A DNA stretch of 64,000 nt, taken from positions 1,302,001-1,366,000 of the forward strand of contig NZ_LIPG01000001.1 in the NCBI RefSeq assembly GCF_001905505.1, written 5' to 3'. The notes under the pieces are model-generated. The model did not search any database, was not told the origin of the DNA, and worked only from the letters and a program-made list of their open reading frames with translations. This document shows, one piece after another, positions 33,457 through 42,678 of this stretch. The position numbers were made by a program, and so were the translations under genes. This stretch comes from Streptomyces sp. CB02058. Lineage in GTDB: Bacteria > Actinomycetota > Actinomycetes > Streptomycetales > Streptomycetaceae. Numbering within the stretch: the stretch's first letter is position 1; every line of letters begins with the position of its first letter.

Positions 33457-35733
33457 TCAGACGGCACCGGTGCGGATGTTCTCCGTGATGTACCTGAAGT
33501 AGGGGCTGTTGACGTCGGCGGGGACACCCGTCTGATTCGTGCCGGCCGGTGCCCGGCCGGCGAACCAGTCGCTGACCACCTGGGCCTGCTGCTCCAGGTT
33601 CAGCTCGGCGTACGGCTGGCCCGCGGGCCCGTAGGTGTAGGGATTGCCACCGGTGGCCTCGCACACCTTGGACGCGAAGGCGTCGGCCAGCAGGCTCAGT
33701 TCCATCGACATGTGGCGGATCTGCCAGGCGTGTACGAGCTCGTGGACGAAGGTCTGCCCGAGCGCCCCCGGGGTCCCCTGGCGCGGATCGTCGAACGCGC
33801 CGGCACCCATGTTGAGCGTCACCTTCCCGTCGTAGCGCGGGAAGGTGAAGGCCCGGTCCCCACCGCCGATGGTGTCGGTCAGGATGATCTGGTCCCTCGG
33901 AGGGAGGGAACCGCTGAACACCCTCGAATCCGCCCAGTCGTACTCCTCCTGGGTGAGTTCACGCGTACGGCTGCCGAGGGAGGCGACCCCCTCGGCGGCG
34001 ATGGCGAGGAGGGTGTTCGCCGGCCCGGCCATCCAGAGGATGCCTCCCGCGAGACGTGCCCCCGGGACCAGCGATCCGGTGGCGATGAGCGACCCGACCT
34101 CCAGCCCGACGAACACCACGGCGCCGACCGGCCCGAGAGCGCTGCCCACACCCCATTTGACGAGCCATTCGAGGGCGCCTTCGAGGGTGCTGCCGATGTC
34201 GCTGGAGTAGTCCAGGTGGGTCTCCAGCTGTCCGTCGCTGAACGCGCCGAGATTGGCCGTCACGACGGGGTGCGGTGGGACGGTCTGGTCCCAGTCGTGG
34301 TCGCGCGACCCGGAGGTGAAGGTGCCTCCCACGTGCCCCGAGTGGGCGAAGGCCAGAGCGCGACCGGACGACGCCCGCAGGACGGCGGACATGCCGAAGT
34401 CGTAGCCGTCCGCTCCGCTGTCGTGGGCGTGGCCCTGCCAACGGGTCGAGCCGTCGCCGTTGACGGTCACCGCGATCCAGCCGCCGAGCGCGGCGAGCCC
34501 GCCCGTCTCGATGGGGGCGCTGAGCGCCAGCGGGTCGAAGAACGCACCGGTCTCCGGTGTCCAGGTGACCCGGCCGTGCTCGAAGTTCTGCTCCCGGCCC
34601 GGGAGGCCGGCCCGGTCGTGTTCCGCTTCGAGGGGGTATCCGACCGAGCTCCTCTCCCAGCCGCGACCCGCCCAGCGGTCCCGGATGGCTCCGTAGACGG
34701 GGTGGGCGCCTGTTTCGGGGGTCCAGTAGATGGAGGATTCGGGGTTGCCGGGGGTGTGCATGGCGCGGAAGTGGTTGAAGCGTCCGCGTCCGTCGGGGCA
34801 GCCGGTCTCGTCGGTGACGGGGTGGCCGAACTGTTCGGCTCCGGCGTTGGCCCAGGTCGCGGCGATGAGGCCGTGGACGGTGAAGGTGCCGTGGTCGGGG
34901 TGCCATACGGCGGTTCCGGCTTCGAAGGTCTGGCGTCGGCCTCCGCCGACGGAGCAGTCGGTTTCGGGGGCGTTGGGGTAGCCGAGGGGGGATGTCTCCC
35001 AGCCGAGCTCGCTCCATTTGCGTCGGATGTCTCCGTAGACGGGGTGGGCGCCTGTTTCGGGGGTCCAGTAGATGGAGGATTCGGGGTTGCCGGGGGTGTG
35101 CATGGCGCGGAAGTGGTTGAAGCGTCCGCGTCCGTCCGGGCAGCCGGTCTCGTCGGTGACGGGGTGGCCGAACTGTTCGGCTCCGGCGGCGGCCCAGGTC
35201 GCGGCGATGAGGCCGTGGACGGTGAAGGTGCCGTGGTCGGGGTGCCACACGGCGGTTCCGGCTTCGAAGGTCTGGCGTCGGCCTCCGCCGACGGAGCAGT
35301 CGGTTTCGGGGGCGTTGGGGTAGCCGAGGGGGGATGTCTCCCAGCCGAGCTCGCTCCATTTGCGTCGGATGTCTCCGTAGACGGGGTGGGCGCCTGTTTC
35401 GGGGGTCCAGTAGATGGAGGATTCGGGGTTGCCGGGGGTGTGCATGGCGCGGAAGTGGTTGAAGCGTCCGCGTCCGTCCGGGCAGACGGACTCGTCGGTG
35501 ACGGGGTAGCCGTACTGTTCCCGGCCGAGCCCGGACCACACGTCCCGGATCATTCCCCAGACCGCGAAGGCTCCGATCTGCGGATGCCAGCTGACCGTGC
35601 CGCGCTGGAACTCCTCGAACCTGCCCACCCCGTCGAAGGTGGGCTGTTCGACATCGAGCGGCTCGCCCAGAGTTCCTCCGGGGCCCCCGAGTGCGAGCCA
35701 CTTGTCCCTGATGGCACCGATGACTTCAGGCAT
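33457..35733 (-). CDS. LGFP-repeat protein with C-terminal HELVH metallopeptidase-like domain
   Basis: The ATG at 35733 has GGAGGAG about 12 nt upstream and gives 758 residues (MPEVIGAIRDKWLALGGPGG). The frame is open further upstream but is Arg-rich junk. Residues 1-405 carry about seven LGFP-type repeats of 50-57 residues (W..LG......GYP, FNHFRAMHTPGNPESSIYWT, TGAHPVYG), a wall-binding module. A beta-rich segment (about 410-530) and a hydrophobic stretch (GPVGAVVFVGLEVGSLIATG) follow. Near residues 660-670 is TFVHELVHAWQIRH, then YTYGPAGQPYAELNLEQQAQ, the pattern of HExxH proteins related to DUF4157-like effectors. No signal peptide is visible. Zinc peptidase activity and export are inference. 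Confidence 0.85.
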   Translation of the reverse strand: MPEVIGAIRDKWLALGGPGGTLGEPLDVEQPTFDGVGRFEEFQRGTVSWHPQIGAFAVWGMIRDVWSGLGREQYGYPVTDESVCPDGRGRFNHFRAMHTPGNPESSIYWTPETGAHPVYGDIRRKWSELGWETSPLGYPNAPETDCSVGGGRRQTFEAGTAVWHPDHGTFTVHGLIAATWAAAGAEQFGHPVTDETGCPDGRGRFNHFRAMHTPGNPESSIYWTPETGAHPVYGDIRRKWSELGWETSPLGYPNAPETDCSVGGGRRQTFEAGTAVWHPDHGTFTVHGLIAATWANAGAEQFGHPVTDETGCPDGRGRFNHFRAMHTPGNPESSIYWTPETGAHPVYGAIRDRWAGRGWERSSVGYPLEAEHDRAGLPGREQNFEHGRVTWTPETGAFFDPLALSAPIETGGLAALGGWIAVTVNGDGSTRWQGHAHDSGADGYDFGMSAVLRASSGRALAFAHSGHVGGTFTSGSRDHDWDQTVPPHPVVTANLGAFSDGQLETHLDYSSDIGSTLEGALEWLVKWGVGSALGPVGAVVFVGLEVGSLIATGSLVPGARLAGGILWMAGPANTLLAIAAEGVASLGSRTRELTQEEYDWADSRVFSGSLPPRDQIILTDTIGGGDRAFTFPRYDGKVTLNMGAGAFDDPRQGTPGALGQTFVHELVHAWQIRHMSMELSLLADAFASKVCEATGGNPYTYGPAGQPYAELNLEQQAQVVSDWFAGRAPAGTNQTGVPADVNSPYFRYITENIRTGAV
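34690..35487. repeat. 342-bp tandem repeat inside the LGFP gene
   Basis: Unit A (34690-35031) and unit B (35032-35373) differ at only a handful of bases; a third partial unit (35374 to about 35487) continues before diverging. Each unit encodes 114 residues, that is two LGFP modules, and keeps the frame. The near-identity implies recent duplication or gene conversion. Confidence 0.9.
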
Positions 35734-36616
35734 CCTGATCAACTCCTCCGGACGTGGGGGAAAGGCCGCACCGGCGGCCTCGGTGGTGATCCGACGGCCC
35801 ACCGATATGCACGAGGCCGTTCCCGCCGGCCACACATGTGCACGAGGTCGTGGAAGGCCCCGGACGGGGCTCGCACGCGCCGTCTCCCGGGCAGGCACCG
35901 ACGGATCTTCCCCGGACCGCCGGGCCACGGCATCGGGACGGCCCGCGGCCCCGCTGTCCCGCCGCAGCGGTCCGCGCCGGGGCATCATGCAGAGGGAGGA
36001 CGGGCCGCCGGGCCGGGAGGCACCGTCACATGCTCCATGGCTGTGGGCCGGGCCCCGGTTCCGCCGGGGCCGTACGGCCTTCGAGGTCCATCGGCGAACC
36101 GCACGCTTCACGGCGCGCGTTCAACACGTCCTGCAAGCGCCAGTGTTGGGTCGAGCCTCGAACTCCAGTCTAGGCTCGACCCTCCTCCGTCGCACGTTCC
36201 CGGCGTGACGGAGGGGGAGCGCCGGCCGGCGGCGCGGATCACGGAGCGCTCCGGGGGCGCGCCGCCTGAACGCCCCCGCCGGTGGGCCCTGTTGTCCACC
36301 GCGACGGCCTCGTGCGTGCGTGGCCTCCCTGAGCGGGCGAGGGGGGTGGGGCGGCCGTACCGGAACCGGCGGGGCGGGGCACGGGCGGCCACGCCATGAC
36401 TCCTTCCTCCGCCTCGTGACGCACGTCGACGGACTCGCTCCCTGATCCGGCGCAGCCTGAACCGGCTCCTGACCCGGGCTGTTGCGGCAGAGCGCAACGG
36501 CCTGGCCGGCCAGGACGGAAGTGGAGAAGCTGACGCGGTGAACAGGCGCCCGGGGATCGGTCTCCCGGGCGCCTCGTGCGGAACTCCGCGTATCGGCAGT
36601 CAGAGGAGAACACGGC
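35734..36616. other. 883-bp gene-poor region
   Basis: No convincing gene is seen on either strand. Frames crossing it are Arg/Pro/Gly-rich shadows without ribosome-binding sites. A perfect inverted repeat lies at 36149-36183 (11-bp arms GGGTCGAGCCT/AGGCTCGACCC, 13-nt loop). CGGAGCGCTCCG (36242-36253) is a short palindrome. The inverted repeat is 416 bp before the LGFP start and could belong to its promoter, or to that of the secreted protein at 36617. Confidence 0.5.
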
Positions 36617-37039
36617 ATGAGGAGAGCGACGAAACGGGCGGCGGCGGTCGCGGGCGGACTGGTCATGGCGGCGGGCGGACTCACGGTCGGAACCGCGTCG
36701 AATGCGGCTGCCGCGACCTGTTACGGCGGCGCGGTCAGCAAGACCTGGAACATGGGAACGGACCAGTCCGAGCACAGGTTCGGCCGGTACACCACCACCT
36801 CACGGTGCAACGACATCAACGTGAGGTTCACCGACTGGGGCAATGCGGGCCTGCTGACCGTGCGGGTGTGCTTCCACCCGTCCTCCGGCGGCACGACCTG
36901 CAACTCCTGGAAGGAGTTCACGAAGTCGGGCGACCTGGGCAAGTGGCGGGTCATTGCCACCGACGTCAAGGACGGCACGGAGTACAGCGTTTCCATGGAC
37001 TACGCCAGCAACACCTTCAAGGCCGACCTCGCCCACTGA
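36617..37039 (+). CDS. Small secreted cysteine-containing protein
   Basis: This is a 140-residue protein. Its N-terminus is a Sec signal peptide (MRRATKRAAAVAGGLVMAAG, then GLTVGTASNAAA with cleavage after AxA near residue 32). The mature part of about 108 residues has four cysteines (ATCYGG, SRCNDIN, RVCFHPS, TTCNSW), enough for two disulfides, and alternating strand-like stretches (RFGRYTTTSRCNDINVRFTD, GKWRVIATDVKDGTEYSVSM). GAGGAG lies 7-10 nt before the ATG. I do not recognise the family; small beta-sandwich secreted proteins of this kind are common in Streptomyces. A hairpin follows the stop. Confidence 0.85.
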   Translation: MRRATKRAAAVAGGLVMAAGGLTVGTASNAAAATCYGGAVSKTWNMGTDQSEHRFGRYTTTSRCNDINVRFTDWGNAGLLTVRVCFHPSSGGTTCNSWKEFTKSGDLGKWRVIATDVKDGTEYSVSMDYASNTFKADLAH

Positions 37040-37053
37040 CCGGCCGTCCCCTG

Positions 37054-37085
37054 CCGGAGCCGCCGTGTCGCGCCGGCGGCTCCGG
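37054..37085 (+). terminator. terminator of the small secreted protein gene
   Basis: CCGGAGCCGCCG and CGGCGGCTCCGG form a perfect 12-bp stem with an 8-nt loop, 15 nt after the stop. Confidence 0.8.
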
Positions 37086-37709
37086 TGCGGGTCCGGACCC
37101 GGGCCCTCGCGGTGGACCGGCCGGTCACGTCCGGACGCTCGCCCGCCGCCGTGTCACGACGTCCCCCGTCGAGGCGCCGTACGTCCGGCGTCGCACCCCC
37201 GGACCTGTTGCAGGTGTAAGGCCGTGGCTTTGCTCGATCCCGCGGTCGGCCCGGCCGTGCCCGCTGTCCGCGTCGTGCGCGCTGACCGTGCGTCGCGCGT
37301 GCCGTAACCGTCGTCGAGCAGACCGCCGTGGATCAACGAGGCCGGTGCGTGCCACGACGAGTCGACCGTCGTCAGCTCTCGGGAGTGAGCTGTTCGGCCC
37401 GTCCGGTGAGCGGAAGCCGTTCCTGCGCATCGTGTGCGATCGAGAAGCCGCGATGCGGATCCGCTGCCCGGCCGGCATGTCGTCGCCGGTGTCCGGCGTC
37501 CGGTCTCGCTCCCAGGAACCCAGGCCGTCCTTCGCGTCCGGATCACGGCCTGCTCCCTCTCCGGGCAGGGTGGAGCGGTGTTGCCGGACGAGCCGGTGGT
37601 GAACTGCGCCTACGCGGCCTCGTCAAGAGGTTCGCTTGTTCAAGAGGTGAACGCATCGTGTTCCGAAGCTGCTTCGAGCATGGGTACGGACCAATCTCGG
37701 TGTGAAGTA
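37086..37709. other. gene-poor region before the beta-glucan locus
   Basis: No supported gene is seen. Frames here have weak codon bias and no family motifs; the region has somewhat lower and more irregular third-position GC than its surroundings and may be the remnant of a lost gene or of an insertion boundary. Confidence 0.4.
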
Positions 37710-37789
37710 TTGACGCCTCTGTTCCAGCGGGGTTAACTCCAGCCGCAACGCCGGTACCGGTTCCGGTACCGGTTGCGGAACCGGTACCG
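37710..37789 (+). promoter_or_regulatory. promoter and 38-bp inverted repeat upstream of the LacI-type gene
   Basis: TTGACG (37710-37715), 17 bp, TTAACT (37733-37738) make a good sigma-70-type promoter. Immediately downstream, CGGTACCGGTTCCG (37752-37765) and CGGAACCGGTACCG (37776-37789) are perfect 14-bp inverted arms, with further GGTACCGG units between. The element sits at about +7 to +45, a position suited to autorepression. Confidence 0.65.
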
Positions 37790-37834
37790 AAGCCCGTTCC
37801 GTACCCCTGTCCTGCCTTGCCCCTGGAGGCTCCG

Positions 37835-38809
<975 letters not shown>

Positions 38810-38942
38810 CGGACCCGGCCTCCCCGCCGGTCACCCGTCCGCATCCCCGAACCAGCCGCCACCGGCACCCGCACCACCCGCCCGGCGCGTCGAGCGCTGT
38901 CCACACCGGATCTCCCAGACCCGCAGTCCTCCTGGAGTCGCC

Positions 38943-40622
38943 ATGTCCGTACGCCGTCGTCACACTCTGAGAGCGCTCTCAGTCGCCACTGCCGTGGTCG
39001 CGCTCGCCGCGGGCTGCTCGTCCGCCAACTCGGGCGCCAACAAGGGAGGCGGAGCCGGTGCCTCCGGCGTGCTGACCATCGGCAAGCCGGACGGACCGCA
39101 GACGAACAACAGCAACCCGTTCCTCGCCACCTCCGCGAGCGCCACGCTCGGCTACCGGTACATGATCTACGAGCCGCTGGCGATGACCAACATGATCCGC
39201 CCCACCGACAAGGCCGACCCCTGGCTCGCGACCGCGTGGGACTGGGAGTCCAACTTCACCAAGCTCACCTTCACCCTCGACAAGCGGGCCAAGTGGGCCG
39301 ACGGCAAGCCGCTCACCGCCGCCGACGTCGCGTTCACCTTCGAGCTGCTGAAGAAGCACCCGGCGCTCAACGGCAACGGCATCCCGTACGACGGCATCGC
39401 CGTCGAGGGCGAGAAGGTCGTCCTGACCTTCAAGGAATCCCAGTTCGTCAACCAGAACAAGATCATCTCGACCTATGTCGTGCCCAAGCACATCTGGGAG
39501 AAGGTCGAGAACCCCGAGACCTGGCCCAACCGCACCCCGGTCGGCTCCGGCCCGTACAAGCTGAAGACCTTCACCCCGCAGACCACCACCCTGACCGCCA
39601 CGCCCACCTACTGGAAGGGCGAGACCAAGGTCAAGGAGCTGCGCTACAGCACGTACAACGACAACAGCGCCGCGACCACGGCCCTGGCCAACGGCAAGCT
39701 CGAGTGGTCGTTCGTCTTCATGCCGAACTACAAGCAGCTGTACGTCGCCAAGGACCCGAAGAACCACAAGCTCTGGTTCCCCTCGGGACTCGGCATCCAC
39801 GGCCTGTGGTTCAACACCGCCCGCAAGCCGTTCGACAACCCGGCGCTGCGCAAGGCGATGGCCATGGTCGTCGACCGCAACGCGATCCACGTGCAGGCGC
39901 AGGCGACGCTCTACCCGGAGATCACCAACCCGACCGGCATCCCGCTGCCCGCCGGTGAGCCGTTCCTCGCGCCGGAGTACAAGAGCGCCACCACGAAGCC
40001 CGATGTCGCGGGGGCCAAGAAGATCCTCGACGAGGCCGGCTTCAAGCTCAGTGGCGGCGTCCTGAAGGACCCGAGCGGCAAGCCCGTGAAGCTGACCTTC
40101 ACCGACCCGGCCGGCTGGAACGACTACATCACCGGGCTCTCGATCATCAAGGACAGCATCAAGCAGCTCGGCATCGAGGCCAAGGTCAAGACCCAGACCG
40201 CCGAGGCCTGGACCAACGATGTCGCCGTCGGCAACTTCGACGCCACCCTGCACTGGACCAACAGCGGCGCCACCCCGTACGACATGTACCAGAACATCAT
40301 GGACGGGGCGATCCTCCAGCCCATCGGCAAGGCCTCCCAGCTCGGCAACTTCGGCCGCTTCAAGAGCCCCGAGGCGACCGCCGCGCTGAAGGAGTACGCC
40401 AACGCCACGGACGACGCCACGCGCACCAAGGCCATCAACGCCCTCCAGAAGATCATGGTCGAGCAGGCGCCGGTGATCCCGACGGCCGCCGCCCCCATCG
40501 GCGCCGAGTACTCCACGAAGAACTGGGTGGGCTGGCCGACCGAGGCGGACCCCTACGCAGCCCCGCAGCACACCCAGCAGGACGCGCTGGAAGTCGTGCT
40601 GAACCTGAAGCCCGCCAAGTAA
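38943..40622 (+). CDS. ABC transporter substrate-binding lipoprotein, family 5 (oligosaccharide/peptide)
   Basis: This 559-residue lipoprotein has a signal with Arg-Arg-Arg start and the lipobox LAAGC near residue 24. It is a family-5 (OppA/DppA) binding protein: [56 protein letters not shown] and [12 protein letters not shown] are standard landmarks. Family-5 proteins bind peptides, but a branch (for example the Thermotoga cello-oligosaccharide proteins) binds beta-glucan oligosaccharides, and the three glycosidases downstream point to that. A palindrome (38967-38982) lies within codons 9-14. It is first gene of the transport operon. Confidence 0.92.
   Translation: MSVRRRHTLRALSVATAVVALAAGCSSANSGANKGGGAGASGVLTIGKPDGPQTNNSNPFLATSASATLGYRYMIYEPLAMTNMIRPTDKADPWLATAWDWESNFTKLTFTLDKRAKWADGKPLTAADVAFTFELLKKHPALNGNGIPYDGIAVEGEKVVLTFKESQFVNQNKIISTYVVPKHIWEKVENPETWPNRTPVGSGPYKLKTFTPQTTTLTATPTYWKGETKVKELRYSTYNDNSAATTALANGKLEWSFVFMPNYKQLYVAKDPKNHKLWFPSGLGIHGLWFNTARKPFDNPALRKAMAMVVDRNAIHVQAQATLYPEITNPTGIPLPAGEPFLAPEYKSATTKPDVAGAKKILDEAGFKLSGGVLKDPSGKPVKLTFTDPAGWNDYITGLSIIKDSIKQLGIEAKVKTQTAEAWTNDVAVGNFDATLHWTNSGATPYDMYQNIMDGAILQPIGKASQLGNFGRFKSPEATAALKEYANATDDATRTKAINALQKIMVEQAPVIPTAAAPIGAEYSTKNWVGWPTEADPYAAPQHTQQDALEVVLNLKPAK
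38967..38982. promoter_or_regulatory. LacI/CebR-type operator inside the binding-protein gene
   Basis: CTGAGAGCGCTCTCAG is a perfect 16-bp palindrome. Its core TGAGAGCGCTCTCA differs only at symmetric positions from the CebR box TGGGAGCGCTCCCA known in streptomycetes. It starts 24 bp inside the coding sequence and would act as a roadblock or downstream operator. Confidence 0.72.
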
Positions 40623-40640
40623 GCACGGGAAGAACCGGCC

Positions 40641-41696
40641 ATGACCACCGAACAGTCCGCAGACGTGCGCACCACGAACGATGTGGTGCTCGAAGCACGC
40701 GGAGTCACCAAGCACTTCCCCGTACGGCGCACCGGCAAGGACCTCCTCGCCCGCAGCCGCCGTACCGTCCACGCCGTCGACGACGTCTCGCTGAAGCTCC
40801 GGCGCGGCACCGTCACGGCTCTGGTGGGGGAGTCCGGCTCGGGCAAATCCACCGTCGCGCGGCTGCTCGCCCAGCTGTACCCGCTCACCGCGGGGGAGAT
40901 CGAGCTGGGCGGCACGGCGGTGAAGGCCGGACGTGGCCGGTCCTTCCGCAGATACGTCAAGCAGGTCCAGCTGATCTTCCAGGACCCCTTCGCCTCGCTC
41001 AACCCGGTGCACACCGTGCGCTACCACCTCACCCGCGCCCTGAAGATCCACGGCAGGGCGGGGGACGGCGAGGCGGACCTGGAGAAGAACCTGACCGCTC
41101 TGCTCGAACGCGTCCAGCTGACTCCTCCTCATCAGTATCTGGACAAGTTCCCGCACGAGCTGTCGGGAGGGCAGCGCCAGCGCGTCGCGATCGCGCGCGC
41201 GCTCGGCGCCGACCCCCAGGTGCTGCTCGCCGACGAGCCGGTGTCGATGCTGGACGTGTCGATCCGGCTCGGCGTCCTCAACCTGCTCCGCGACCTCAAG
41301 GAGCGCCTGCACCTGGCGATCCTCTACATCACCCACGACATCGCGTCCGCCCGCTACTTCGCCGACACGACCCTGGTGATGTACGCCGGCCGGATCGTCG
41401 AGGGCGGCGACAGCGAGACCGTCACCCAGCACCCCGCACACCCCTACACCCAGCTGCTCATCGCCTCCGCACCCGACCCCGACCGGGTGGCGGACACCGA
41501 GGCGCAGGAGGAGACCGGGAGCGGCGAGCCGCCCTCACTGATCACCCCGCCGGCCGGCTGCCGCTTCCACCCCCGCTGCCCCAAGGCCATGGAGCGCTGC
41601 CGCACCGAGCTGCCGCCGCGCTTCGACCTGGCGGACGGCCAGTGGGCCGCCTGCTGGCTGTACGACGGCACCACCGCCGAGGGAGCAGCGAAGTGA
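40641..41696 (+). CDS. ABC transporter ATP-binding protein (DppF/OppF-like)
   Basis: This 351-residue ATPase has Walker [11 protein letters not shown]-loop [16 protein letters not shown], signature [16 protein letters not shown], Walker [12 protein letters not shown] and the H-loop in ITHD. The C-terminal Opp-type extension ([20 protein letters not shown]) carries the cysteine cluster common in this subfamily. It is 18 nt after the binding-protein gene and its stop overlaps the next start (GTGA), so it is coupled to the permease. Confidence 0.95.
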   Translation: MTTEQSADVRTTNDVVLEARGVTKHFPVRRTGKDLLARSRRTVHAVDDVSLKLRRGTVTALVGESGSGKSTVARLLAQLYPLTAGEIELGGTAVKAGRGRSFRRYVKQVQLIFQDPFASLNPVHTVRYHLTRALKIHGRAGDGEADLEKNLTALLERVQLTPPHQYLDKFPHELSGGQRQRVAIARALGADPQVLLADEPVSMLDVSIRLGVLNLLRDLKERLHLAILYITHDIASARYFADTTLVMYAGRIVEGGDSETVTQHPAHPYTQLLIASAPDPDRVADTEAQEETGSGEPPSLITPPAGCRFHPRCPKAMERCRTELPPRFDLADGQWAACWLYDGTTAEGAAK

Positions 41697-42673
41697 AGTA
41701 CATCCTCCAGCGGTTCGCCTTCTACGCGATCACCGCGTGGGCCGCCATCACCATCAACTTCCTGATCCCGCGCATGATGCCGGGCGACCCCGTCGACGCC
41801 CTGATGAGCCGGTACCAGGGGCAGCTCGACACCACCGCCATCGCCTCGCTGAAGGCGCTGTTCGGACTCGACGAGAAGCAGTCCGTCTGGGCGCAGTACA
41901 CCGACTACTGGTCCCATCTGCTCGACGGCGACCTCGGGCTCTCCTTCACCTTCTTCCCGACCCCGGTCGGCGAGGTGATCTCCCAGTCGCTGCCCTGGAC
42001 GCTCGCCCTGGTCGGGATCACCACCCTGATCAGCTTCCTGCTCGGCACCGGCATCGGCGTCTACAGCGGCTGGCGGCGAGGCTCCTGGCTGGACGGGCTG
42101 CTGCCCGTGACCACCTTCATCTCGGCCATCCCCTACTTCTGGCTCGGCCTCATCGCCATCGCGGTGTTCGCGGTCAAGTGGCAGATCTTCCCGGCGGCCG
42201 GGGGATACGACAACTCCCTGGTCCCGGCCTTCGACTGGCCGTTCATCTCCAGCGCCCTCTACCACGGGGTGCTCCCCGGGGTGACGATCGTCCTGAGCGC
42301 CATCGCCGGCTGGATCCTCGGCATGCGCAACATGATGGTGACGGTCTCCTCCGAGGACTACGTCATGGTGGCGCAGGCCAAGGGGCTCTCCGAGCGGCGC
42401 GTGATGTTCTCCTACGCCGCGCGCAACGCCGTCCTGCCCAACATCTCGGGCTTCGCCCTCTCGCTGGGCTTCATCGTCGGCGGCACCCTGCTGGTCGAGA
42501 TGGTCTTCTCCTACCCGGGCATCGGCTACCAGCTCTTCCAGGCCGTCGGAGCCAAGGACTACCCGCTCATGCAGGGCGTCTTCCTGATCATCACGCTCTC
42601 CGTGCTCGCCGCGAACCTGCTGGCCGACATGGCCTACGCCCTCCTCGACCCCCGCACTCGTAAGGAGGCCTGA
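41693..42673 (+). CDS. ABC transporter permease (DppB-like)
   Basis: This 326-residue permease has six membrane segments. GTG 41693 overlaps the ATPase stop by 4 nt and gives the typical start [20 protein letters not shown] with [13 protein letters not shown]. The EAA coupling loop is [20 protein letters not shown] then [30 protein letters not shown] is a family landmark. It partners the DppC-like permease that begins 5 nt downstream. Confidence 0.95.
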   Translation: MKYILQRFAFYAITAWAAITINFLIPRMMPGDPVDALMSRYQGQLDTTAIASLKALFGLDEKQSVWAQYTDYWSHLLDGDLGLSFTFFPTPVGEVISQSLPWTLALVGITTLISFLLGTGIGVYSGWRRGSWLDGLLPVTTFISAIPYFWLGLIAIAVFAVKWQIFPAAGGYDNSLVPAFDWPFISSALYHGVLPGVTIVLSAIAGWILGMRNMMVTVSSEDYVMVAQAKGLSERRVMFSYAARNAVLPNISGFALSLGFIVGGTLLVEMVFSYPGIGYQLFQAVGAKDYPLMQGVFLIITLSVLAANLLADMAYALLDPRTRKEA

Positions 42674-42678
42674 CGACT

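Noticed and set aside
34690..35487. Possible CRISPR or satellite array
   Set aside because: The period is 342 bp, the copies are contiguous without spacers and keep the coding frame of LGFP modules.
35734..36111. N-terminal extension of the LGFP protein
   Set aside because: The 126 extra residues are Arg/Pro-rich without signal peptide or domain. The ATG at 35733 has its own GGAGGAG.
36242..36253. CGGAGCGCTCCG as a second CebR-type operator
   Set aside because: It shares only the GGAGCGCTCC centre, lies 1.6 kb from the sugar locus and precedes an unrelated secreted-protein gene.
33712..36399. 895-codon frame opposite the LGFP gene with repeated GACFGGPVDGGFGVAGGVHG units
   Set aside because: The apparent protein repeats are the reverse reading of the LGFP DNA repeats; the minus strand has the family match and ribosome-binding site.
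37328..37705. Candidate gene of 125 codons before the LacI gene
   Set aside because: It has an Arg/Ser/Cys-rich translation, poor codon bias, no ribosome-binding site and competing frames of equal length on both strands.
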